In this document: positions 1-10,700 of the stretch, one piece after another | Numbering within the stretch: the first letter of the stretch is position 1 | Layout: each line of letters starts with the position of its first letter | NCBI GenBank assembly: GCA_963575745.1 | Contig: CAUYUJ010015943.1 | Coordinates: 172,501 to 236,500, forward strand | Direction: 5' to 3' | DNA length: 64,000 nt | Origin: Prorocentrum cordatum | Taxonomy: Eukaryota; Sar; Dinophyceae; Prorocentrales; Prorocentraceae | Program-made: the position numbers and the translations under genes | The notes under the pieces: model-generated | Told to the model about the DNA's origin: nothing | Databases searched by the model: none | The model's input: only the letters and a program-made list of their open reading frames with translations

Positions 1-262
1 GTCGTCAGGGTGGCTGTCTGCCACTTCGGATCCGCTCGAGAGGGAATTGCCAGGGATGCGGCTGACGGCCGCCTGTGCTCCTCTGTCAAGCTGATTGCCA
101 GGGTGGCCATAGGCCTCGTCAACTCCGCGCACGGAGGGAAAGCCAGGGTGACGGCTGACGGCCGTCTGAGCTATTGTAGGCCTCGGTTCACCAGGGATGC
201 GGCTGACGGCCGCCTGAGGTCTTGAAGATCTCTCCCCGTCAGGGTTACGGCTCATAGCCGAC
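1..262. repeat. 47-bp minisatellite cut by the window edge
   Basis: Six units begin with CAGGG at 6, 51, 99, 144, 192 and 240, spaced 45 or 48 bp. The best-kept core is CAGGGATGCGGCTGACGGCC. The spacings are multiples of three, so one frame stays open across the array. Confidence 0.8.
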
Positions 263-2090
263 AACTCTGATTGTCCCCGCGGCCCAACCTTCCAGAGCCC
301 TGGTGGGGTTACGCGAAGCGTCCAGGAAAGTCCTACCACTCCCCAGCCTCATCAACATCTTTGTCTTCCTCGTCATTATCACCGCACAACCTGCCTGGAG
401 GCGAAGACGAGTCCGCACGTCGCAAGCTACTCTGAATCGCCCCGAGCTTGCTGCAAACCGACGGGCACCGTCTGTCAGCTCGAGGAGAAGTAGAAGCAGC
501 CTGTCTGAGCTGTGAACGCTGGGCTGGGCTCGGCCCAACTCCCAGATCGCAGCCGAGCTCGGAAAAACGGACAAAGTACGTACGGTGACGATTATGCGTG
601 TCTGGCGTGACCTAGTAGCCCGTGTGTGCCTACATTCCAGCTGCACGCGAGACAGGCCAAGCACACGCGAGCAGTGCTACCACGACGTCTCCAACATCGT
701 ATGCACTCCTACGGCCCGTCCGCCAACGGACCTCTGGCACGGTGGTAGACTGCCCACAGGCTCTCGGCGGTCCTGGCAGCCGAGCGCGAGAAGACCCCCA
801 GACCCTCGGCTTCTGTGCGCTATCGGCCACTTCTGGGCCCTCTCGCGGGATCGTTCTTTCCTCGAGACCTAAGATCTGAGCCTATGAGGCCACATTGGGT
901 CTCTTACGCCTTCTTGGGGGCCGAGGGGACCCGCTCGAGAGGCACAAATCATCAAGAGAGCAATCGCAAACAGGCCCTAGAAGCTTTGTTTGGAATCAAA
1001 CTTCTCATCAACACCAAGATGGCCCCAAGAATCCATCCCACCAGGCCCCCTCAAGCTCCCCCCCCAGGCGTTCGCAAGAGACCCCCAAGAGGCCCCCAAG
1101 AGGCGCTCAGGAGGAACCCAGGGGGCTCCAAGAGGCCCTCAAGTGCCCCCCGAGAGGCACCGAAGCTGGGAATACTTTGTTGGCTCCGACCGTTCCAAGT
1201 AATCCCGTAACCCGCCAAGAGTGAACAGTGGAAGCCAATTTCTGTGCAGCCTCTCGACTATCAGCTGCTGGAGATGCGCTGTGCACTGCAGCATTTTCCC
1301 GCGCCGTCCAACCGCAACTCAGAAACGCGACGACGCCAGGCAATCGCAACGAAAATAAGCGCGCGCAGCCCCCGAAAAAAAATGTTGAAACAGAGTACCA
1401 CGATGACGCGACGAACAATCGCACTGAACAATCGCACTGAACAATCGCAGCCGATCGAGCCCGCCTGTGCAACACGAGCGAAAGTGTAGCATGACGGGGT
1501 CCGTGCTAGATGAAATAACTACTTCCATCTGAGAACGAAGTACCAGAAGACGGCTCCACAGCTCCACCATGACCTTTGAGATAAAATTAGAACACTGCTC
1601 CACAGCGATCTGCTCTGGCACTGCACGGCCGCCCTGGACGCGGACAAGCGCTGGCAACATAGCAAGGCACTCCTCAGACCCACGTCTGGCGGATTCAGGC
1701 TGGGTGGTACGACCGGCCATGCGACCTCAGAGCGGCCAGGCGTGCTGCCGAAGGCGACCTCGGCGGCATGGCCGGCGGGGCTGCCGGCGCCGCGGGCCCG
1801 TGCGCCCCACGGCGCAGCTCCCTGGCGGCGGCGCCAGCCCAGCCCCTGGGGATGCCTGCAGCGCTTCCCGCCGCCGGCGCCGCGGCCGCCGCCGGCTCGA
1901 GGCAGCCTTCCTCGGCAACCAGGCGCCGCTCCCTCACGCCTACCTCCCAGGGCGAGCACCTCGGCTGCAAGGCAGCCGCGGCCCTCTGCTGCTCCCAGTA
2001 CGACTCGGAGCGAAGGCGCCTCACGGGGGCAGCTCTCGGCGCCGGCGCCGCAGGCATACTCCTGGCGGTCTGCGGTGCGGGCAGGATGGA
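263..2090. other. No gene recognised
   Basis: Short overlapping ORFs on both strands without recognisable domains. 1019-1165 is a degenerate run of CCCCAAGAGGC-type units; 1740-2060 is very GC-rich. Confidence 0.5.
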
Positions 2091-2234
2091 GGCCTCCCAG
2101 ATGGGGTCGAGAGCAAATGGGGTCGGAGAATCCCGCCGCATCGACGACGGTTCACAGATACATCGACGATGCATCGGCTGCGCCGGCGATGGGCGACAAC
2201 GGCATCGAACCGCGTCACCGATGCATCGGCGACG
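2091..2234. repeat. Palindromic CATCG repeat family, copy 1
   Basis: Starts GAGGCCTCCCAGATGGGG and contains GCATCG/CGATGC palindromes (GATGCATCGGC), ending in a GATCCACCGACCCCATC block. Related copies lie at 44025-44220 and 47530-47735. Confidence 0.7.
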
Positions 2235-2351
2235 CGGCGCGATCCACCGACCCCATCTTTGAGCAGGGACCGATCGTCCCGGCATTCCTGTCGGCGCGAT
2301 CCACCGACCCCATCTTTGAGCAGGGACCGACCGTCCCGGCATTCCTATCGG
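2235..2351. repeat. 57-bp tandem duplication
   Basis: Two units starting CGGCGCGATCCACCGACC at 2235 and 2292, nearly identical. It duplicates the end of the adjacent palindromic repeat. Confidence 0.85.
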
Positions 2352-3144
2352 CCTACCACGACATGCTCATATAATAAGATGATGTTTAAGAACGAATCAG
2401 TGTTCTCAGAGCGTAAAACCGAATGACTAAAACAACACTGTCCCCGCCAGAGCTAGTCCGCGCAGATCACAAAGAGCTCTTCGAACATTCTCCCGTGGGC
2501 CCTTAGGCAAGTCAGGACGCTTCGCCACTGCTTGCCATCTGCTCCGACCCCATCTGGGAGGCCCAGATCTGCGATGCCAGCAGGAGCGCCTGCTCGAGGA
2601 GCACCTTGGGCGTCGCTCAGTGGGGGGCCATACACGGGGGAGGGGAGGGAAATGTGCCCTTCTCGGGCCCTACAGGCCACCGTTGGGGCCCCACACGGCC
2701 CCCTCAGGGGCCCCTGCAGGCCCCTTTCCTGCAGCCCCCGCTGCCCCCCATGGACCGCCCCCCCCCCCTTACGCGATGCCCATGGCACCGGCTCCTCGCC
2801 GCCCTCCGGCAGCACGGGGGCGCCCCGGCTCCCCTCGCGCGCGTCGGCGCCCGTGGCGCCGCCGAAGTCGAGCAGCTCCGCGGACGGGCACCGCGTGGGG
2901 GCCGAGGCGGGGCTCGCGGCCCCGCCCTTCCTGGGCTCGGCGAGGCTCGCCTCGCCGTCTCGGACCATGGCACGAGGGCTGAGCATGCTGGTGTCCTGCT
3001 GTTCTGAGAAAAGCGCGTTCCACTGCTCGCAACAGTAGCTACTCGCAGATGGCCTGGATCCGCCGCGGGGAATCTACGATCCACCACGTCGAGGCAAGCA
3101 GTTGATTTTTTGTTCGGACGTTGAGAGTAGGCACGATGCGAGTG
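2352..3144. other. No gene recognised
   Basis: GC-rich in 2530-3000 with overlapping ORFs in several frames, none with recognisable domains. Confidence 0.45.
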
Positions 3145-3310
3145 CAGTCAACCCGTATCATAAGGATGCGCGGTAAGGATGCAAGGGCGTTGGAGGCCCA
3201 TGTGAACGCTTTTCGAGCGGGTTGGCCAATCAAAGTGGCATAGACCGAGGAAGCAAGGATGCAAGGGTAGCCTTGGGAAGGTTGCCCATCCTTATTATGT
3301 GGGCTGACTG
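3145..3310. mobile_element. 166-bp TIR element, family A copy 1
   Basis: Ends CAGTCAACCCGTATCATAAG at the left and, on the other strand, CAGTCAGCCCACATAATAAG at the right: about 24-bp imperfect terminal inverted repeats. The body contains CTTTTCGAGCGGG and GGATGCAAGGG. A second full copy is at 7660-7827 and an internal part at 46375-46475. No coding capacity: MITE-like. Confidence 0.75.
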
Positions 3311-3524
3311 CAGTGGAACGCGCTCGGTGAGTTCTGGCTCCCAGACTTCCAACGCACTGAACAGAAACAAGCTGAGATGTTTCGTCGTCTTCCGCTTCTG
3401 GGGGGCCCTCGCCGGGTCCCCAGGCCGTCAGCAGAGGGGCTCTCGGGACGCAGAGCTGGCCCCCGGGGAAAGGGTCGGGACTTCCAGGGGCCCTGCAGGG
3501 AACAAGAAAAATAAAAAACTGCAC

Positions 3525-3690
3525 CAGCACAAACCTGTGGCGCTCCGCGCGGACGTCCTGGATCTGGGCTGGAACCCCCTCTCTGGCGCGCGGAGCGCGC
3601 CAGGGGCGGCGCCAGAGGCGCCGCCAGGGGGCCCCAGCTCGAATACAAGAAATCCGCGCGGAGGGCCAAAAGTGTATGTTTGTGCCAGTT
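3525..3690. mobile_element. Foldback element, family B copy 1
   Basis: Arms GTGGCGCTCCGCGCGGA and the reverse complement of AGAAATCCGCGCGGAGGGCC. Two internal hairpins follow: GGCGCGCGGAGCGCGCC and GGCGGCGCCAGAGGCGCC. Diverged compared with copy 3 at 40681-40843. Confidence 0.75.
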
Positions 3691-3779
3691 TTCCTCTTGG
3701 ATGAACCAAAGACAGTGCATCGGATCTCTGGGCTGCTGTTGCTGTGCCGGCGCGCGGGGCCAGTTCGGAGTCCTCCCTC

Positions 3780-4160
3780 GAAACAAAGCGGCTACGGGTG
3801 AGGAGCAGAAAGACGAGGAGGAGGAGGAGAAGGAGGAGGAAAGGGTGAGGAAGATAGGCTGAGACGACCAGTGAGGCAGGGGTGGCGAGCCAGACGCGTG
3901 GCTGGCGCCGAGGCGAGAACGTCACTGCAACTGCGTTGAAGAGGGAGAGGTACCACGTCATAGATGATATGTGGAAGAAGCCTCGTGGAAGGGAGGAGGA
4001 AGAGTAGGAAGCGAAGTGGGAGGGAGAGAGGGAGAGAGGAGGAGGAGGAGGTCCACTTTCTACGTGGAGGAGATACGCTCGGGCAGCCGCCGTACCCGTG
4101 AGACAGCGAGGGAAGAACAGACGGATGAGGACGAGAACGAGCCCCGAGCATCTGGAGGCG
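3780..4160. repeat. Purine-rich GAGGA stretch
   Basis: The plus strand is dominated by GAGGAG/GAAGAG words at 3805-3860 and 3965-4065. No gene recognised between here and 4740. Confidence 0.6.
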
Positions 4161-4739
4161 ACTCTTGGGAGGTCTTCGAGGGAACGATGAGGGTCTCAAA
4201 ATATCTGGTTGCAGACATATTGAGTCAAATAAGGCTGGAGTAAGCCATGGGTTACGCCAGACTCAGCCGTACAAAACAGGATTAAGCCAGACTGCACCGT
4301 TCGATGCCAGTCTGCAATCTAGACCTGTGGGCGGCTGGCGTCTCGTGTCGCTGTTCACGGCGCTCCGTAGATTTCCGTTGGCCAGGATCGGTGAAATGGT
4401 GAGTTGACGGTCCCCCAGCCTATACCTAATGCGCCCCACGAAATCGCAGACGAAAAGCGCCACGCTAGGCGCTAAGGACGTCTCGCGGTTCGGCCAGGCC
4501 GAAGACTGAAACGAGTCGGGGAGAAGCTTCTGCACAGGGGATCGGGGCGGCCCGAGACCCTAGACGGCCTGGCCAAGCAATGACGCCGACGATACATACT
4601 GATTTGTCCTGCGAGAGCGATGAAACGAGAAACTGTGTATCTGACTCGCCTGACTGATGCGGTGCCCTTCGGCTACCGCGTGGAACATGGGGAAACATGA
4701 GCTCTAACACGCGAGAATGTCAGGCGCAGCCTTGCCGCC

Positions 4740-4795
4740 TCACAGTTTCGCCTGAGCCATTGCCAAGTTGAGCATGACCTCTTCGCTTCCACCTC
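4740..4795 (-). CDS. Acyl-CoA dehydrogenase exon 4, PTS1-like C-terminus
   Basis: 56 nt completing a split Gly codon and encoding GGSEEVMLNLAMAQAKL followed by TGA at 4742-4740. The acceptor is CTCTGGCAG|GAGG. GGSEE is the conserved end of this dehydrogenase group, so the exon can be placed although it lies 8.8 kb from exon 3. The terminal AKL fits the peroxisomal consensus [SAC][KRH][LM]. Confidence 0.87.
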
Positions 4796-7700
4796 CTGCC
4801 AGAGGTCTCAAAGCGATAGTGACCCTTGTGATGTGCCGATGTTCCACCCCCACTATGATATGTAGGTGAGGAGGGAGGAGAACGGGGAGGAGGAGGAGGA
4901 GGAGGAGGAGGAGGAGGAGGAGGAGGAGGAGGAGGAGAAGGGGGAGGAGGACCTCCCCATCCTCCCTTCTCCTCCGTCCTGCCGATGGTAGCGGTGGTGG
5001 GGAATTTGGCCCACCACCTTGCCATTCGCCAGTGGCCTCGAGGGGAGCCGGCCCCAGACACCGCGGGCTTCTCCTCCTGAGTCGCTTGCTTGGGCACCCC
5101 AAGTCCTGCGAACAGCACCGAGAGGCCAGAGATGGAGAGACACAGTAGGGGCTCGACCACAGGAAACCGTCTACCAAAAACCCAACCCTGAGACCCCAGG
5201 ACGTCCACTGGTTTTGGGTGTGGGAACACCGCGCGCTCTCCATCGCAAAACCATCGAAACCCGAGACACCCAGGGCACAATGGAGGCGAGCAGGGTGTCT
5301 CTTGGCATGGGTCTCCACTGTACTGACCCTTTCCATTCGCCACTGGTCCCGTGGGGCACGGGTCCCAGACACCGCGGGCTTCTCCTCCTGAGTCACTTGC
5401 TTGGGCGACCCAAGTCCTGTGAAGAGCACTGGATACTCAAGACTCGGCGGCGAGCGAGGAGGGGAAGTGAGAAGGAGAAGGCCTTCTAAGAAGGCGGCAG
5501 GACTTATCAGAGGCCCTCGCGCCGTCTGAGAAATTTGCGTCTCTGGGAAAGGCTTAGGAAACTTCTCGGAAAGCGGGGGGGGGACTTCCGAAACTTCTGA
5601 GAGGGTCTTCTCCATCTCACTTCCCCCCCTCGCTCGCCGCTGAAAGACCGCTTCCAACCAGCAGCTCTTCCCAGATCCTCGACGCCGTGCTTTTTGTTTC
5701 ACAACTTCGAGACCCCGAGAGGCCTCGACTCCTCCAGGGCTGGCCTTTCCCTCCAGGATCGTTTCCCCACCCGGCAGGAGCTGGAGCTGCCAGGTTCTAC
5801 AAAGAGGATCTCCAGGCGCGTTCGCCAGCCACGCGTGACGTGGCCGCCAGGTCCCACGGGCCCCCGACAGTCCCTGAGCATCCCGCGTCGCGTCCTCGAC
5901 AACCATGTTTACGATGCAAACGTAACATCATATACACCCGAGGGTAAGCCCGAATGAGCGATTTCTGTGACAAGCACATCATGGCATGATTGACAGACCG
6001 CTGGGGAGAGACTACCTCTGCGATGTCCCACGAGGGACGCGATCAACACGTGCAGAGGGAACATGTGCAATTGACAGCCGCTAACGATCTCACGGCCCCT
6101 ACGGCTACCAGCGCCATGCGGGCCGTGCCTGTGGAAGCCTCCGCAGGCTTTCAGGGTCGCGAGGCCCGCGCCTACAGGGAGCCTCGCGTTCCTAGCACTT
6201 TGCGAAAACATGTTCTCCCTGCGCACCAATGCCATCTGGCTCTCTATAGGCTCACTTCTGGCGTGTTTGGCCAGCAAGGTGTGCCTCCCTCCTCGTCGCC
6301 GTCGTTGCCTCCTCTCATCTCCTCTGTGCCTCATCTCCTCTGCATGGAACCCTTGCTGGCCAGAGGGGCGCATACAGCCGTTTCTTGAAGCATGCCCGCT
6401 TGCACCATTTTCTCTGTCTTAGGTTTCTACTGCAAGCATCGTTGAGGCCTGCTTTCCACTTCCGTTTTTGTTGGGGAGAAGGCCCTGCTGCCTTCACAGC
6501 TAGATTGCGTGAATCCGCCGCCACGGCCGTCTGTATACAAACGGCTTCGGTGTCCTGCGGAGCTCGACTGGTGTCCGTCTTTCCTATGCACACCCTTGCG
6601 TTTCCCCTGGATCTGGTTGACCCAAAAGGGGGTCCAGCGACAAGGAGTGGTGCAACAGATTTGGTGCAATAGATTTGTGGGGTTGCACTATATCTGGGGC
6701 GTGCAATACATTCTGGTGCGCAAATGTATTGCTGGATTTTGCGCGTGCAATGCAGTAGCTGCAACACAATGCAATCAAATTCTCCGGCGCAGTAAATTTG
6801 CAATACAAGCCCCCCAAATTAATTGCACCACCCCCTTTCAGCTCGACCTCTTTTTGGGTCAAGAGTTGCATAGAAAGGCACGTGGATCGCCAACGGCTGT
6901 ATCCCTCATTGCGCGTCATCGGGATATGGTGTGTCTTTGGTCGTGTCGGTGCCTCTTGCCTTGGGAGGTGAGGCTTGGCATGCTGGGCAGGTTCCTGGCA
7001 ATGTTTATCTACGTGGACCCTGCTTGATACAATCCGTCGGGACGGCGAGGCCAAACGATAACGTGCGAGGCGAGCATTGATCCATGTCCACCGCCTGGGA
7101 ACCGACGTCCTGGTGCCGCACCGGGCGATGGCTATGGATATATTTCGGCCCCTTGGGGCCTGATTATATCCATATCCTCCACCTGCCGAGATCCCCGTGG
7201 CCATCCCTGCCCCCGCAGGTGGGGCGGGGACGAGAGAGGGACGGTGCGGCACGGGAGCGCCTGGGCGGGCTCCGCGCTCGTGTGCGGAGTCGTTCCCATG
7301 TGAGGCCCAATCGCACGCGCCTCCGGCCTGTGCCAGAAAAGACTGCGCGGAGAGGTTGCCCGCGGCCTGCAGCTGGAACCGGGCTTCGACAACAACCTCT
7401 CGCCAATGACAGACAGGAAGAGCCTACGCGAATCACAGACATCAGAGACCATCGCCCAAAACGGGCACACGTCAACACCATACGTACATCCTCGACATGT
7501 CATGCAGCAGGCCTGGACAAAGTCGCAACGCTGTTGTCAGACGAACAATCATGAAACTTACAGCTCACGCAATCAGCACGCATGCGGCCTAGTAAGGTTA
7601 TATACTCTAGCAAGGGCCCCACCCACCCCAGCCGTGGACTGATGCGTGCATCCCCCAAACAGTCGGCCCGTATCATAAGGATGCGCGGTAAGGAGGGACT

Positions 7701-10700
7701 TGGGCGCCCATTTCGAAACTTTTCGAGCGAGGCGCGGCCAACGAAAGTGGCCAAAGATGGGCCGAAGGAGGAAGGATGCAAGGGTACCATTGGGAAAATT
7801 GCCCATCCTTACAATGTGGGTTGACTGTACTCCCTGGGCCGTGCATCCCCCATACCCCGCCGCCGTCCCCTGGGGCCGCGCATCCCTCAGACACCCGGTG
7901 AAAACGATGAATCCGCACTCGCAAAACCACGGCTCTCCGACAAAAAAAAACGAACTATGTGTTCGCGTCCCGAGCTTCGAAGACAGCACATGCAGGCAGC
8001 CACAGATACCAAGATGGCCCAAGATGCCTCGAAATCGGCCCAAGATGGCCCCATGGCGGCGAATATGTCCTCAAGACGCCCAAGATGCCCCAGTGAGGGC
8101 TCAAAAGGGCCACCACAGGACCTCCAAGAGTGTCCGAAGAAGCCAGCATCTGCGATTTCTCTTGACGTTGTTTCTATGGTGTTCGCAATCTCGCTTTGTC
8201 GGGCTTCCTTCAGCTCAAGCCTGCCCAAGAAGCCTCCACGGTGGACCCAAGACGGCCCAAATGGTGCCCAAGAGGAGCCTGAGATGGCCCAGGGGGGCCC
8301 CACGATGGCCCAAGAGACAACTAAAAAGGTCCCCAAGACGGCCCGAGATGACCTCCCGTGAGACTCGAGATGGGCTGGTAAGGCCCTTCGACGGCCAAAG
8401 ACGGCGCCGATACAGCCCCACGACCGCCCCCAAACGCCCACGAAAACGGCCAAGGAGGTCCGAAGACGGCCCAAAAGAGTCCCTAGGCCCAAGACGACCT
8501 CAAGAGACCCCCTGCCTCACAAGAGACCGAGACAGCCCCAAGACGGCCGAAACGAACTCCACGAGAGATCCTCGAATGGTGAAGACGGAAGGCATCACAT
8601 GCGGACGGCCTTCCTCTTCCCCCTCCTCCTCCTCCTCTTGCTCCTCGTCATAACCACCAGCACTTACAACAACAACAGCACCATCAGTATCATCAGCATT
8701 AGCATCAGCATCATCGTCATCACCAACAACAGCAACAACAGCAAACACAACAACAACAACAACAACAACAAAACCAACAACAACAACAACAACAACAAAG
8801 TTGCAAAAGTTCGTGGTGCTTCATGATAGCGTCATAATGATCTGGGTTTCGTCCGTCATCTCCGCGAAAGCGGGCGGGCGGAAACTGACTCCTGTTCCAA
8901 CCGCGCCGAACCGTCCCCCTTTTTCGAAACTCAGCTGGCTAAGCTCAGCCGGTTAAGACAAGAGCAGTCGAACCAAATATCACCCAAAGACTAAACCATC
9001 TGGTTTAAACAAGGAGATGACAAACAACAAACTCGGTATGTTGCGATCCCAGCGCTTAAACCGGAGTTCTACAAATTACTTAGAAATCACACCGGGTGTG
9101 ATGCTGCCCCTGTGCATGCAAGACGATTGCAGTTCACTCAGTCACGGAACGTCTGGAATGCCGATGTAAACCTCATCGTCCTCATCACGGCTCCCCCAAG
9201 CCTGGAAACACGAGCTGTCGCGCGTGACGGCCTCCCGCGCCCCTCGAACGGTCGCCACCCTGAATGCCGGGCTGGCACGGTGGCGGGACTTGTCACCGGC
9301 AGCTGGAGAACCCACGTGAGAAAACATGAAAATAATCAGCCACCGTGCCCTGAAGCATGACGTGGAGTGTCCTCGACTCCTTCGAATCCTCCGTCATCAG
9401 TGGTGAGGCTCTTTCACGGCGCCCACAGCCTCGAGTTTGGGGCGCTCCCGGGCGTTCCTGTTTTTCTTGGGCGCGGCCGGGCGTTGTCGCAGTCCTGTCT
9501 CGAACGCACGAAGCCCCCAAGACGGCCCCAGAGGAATCCAAGAAGCCCTGCAGACAGTCCAAGAGCAGCCCCAGCCACCCGAAGGTCACTCCAAGACGCC
9601 CAAGACGGCCTACAGGCGGCGCAAGAGGCCCCCAAGACACTCTAAGGGGGCACCAACAGGCCCCCCAAGAGGGCCGCGAGAGGCCAAAAACACAAATCTC
9701 CTCCACGTTTAAAAGAATAGAAGCGCCCTCGCAACATCGACTTTTCGACGCTCTAACACGGCCAAGGATGCCCTACAAATCAACCCAAAACAGCCCAAGA
9801 TGCCCCCGAGAAGGCCCCCAGAGTGCACAAGAGGATCCCAAGAGAACCTGAGAGGCTCCGGGGACGGCCCAAGAGGAGTAGAGCTTTTACTGCCCGCGAA
9901 AGAAAGGTCGCCACCACCTCCCCTTCCCATCCGCTATCCTCTCAAAGCTCCGGATAAGGGCACCCCGCTGTCCATCGAGACCCGCTTCCGAAACTTGATT
10001 CTCGATCGAAGCGAGGTCGAGATGGAGCTGGGCCTGGGCGGCGGGCGCTGGACCAGCGCTCCGGAAGCTGGCTGATACCCAGCGATCTGCCCCCCTGTTG
10101 GTAGCGATCCCGGGCCAGGCTGAACCCTCCGCACGTTAACAAGTGGGCACCTCGGTTCTGCATCATTTGCGCGGCGCAATGTCGGCGCGCTGGTCGACAT
10201 CCAAGGTCGCCCGCTCAGGCGCCCCCCCACGCGCGCCCGTGGCGACCCCATGCGGCGCTGGGAGGATGAGCGCTCCTTTCAGGGGGCGGACGCCCTGCCC
10301 TATGTGGGCGGGCGCAAGTGCGAGCCGCCGAAGCGGGCTCCACTGGCCGAGCTGCCGAAGCTGGCCCAGGGGCGGCTCGCTGACCAAAACGCTCGCCGGG
10401 AGCGCCCCCGAGCTGCTCCCCGCGGCGGGCTCGAAGTGGAAACGCCGAGGTGCCACTGGTTTCTCGTGCCCGCTCCAAGCCGTCGACGCTGCCGCCTGGG
10501 ACCGCACGGCCGGCCGCGCCCCTGGCGAGACGCTCCGCGGCCTACCGCCGCGGATCCCCTGTCGGGGGTAGAACGCGTCTGGCCTCCGAGGTGCCCGTAG
10601 GACAAGCTCTGCAGACGCTGCGCCCTCGAAGGTGGAAGCTAAATTACACGGCGCACGGCGCGCGGCAGGTGGAGCCTGCTCCACAGGGGGACGGGGCCTC

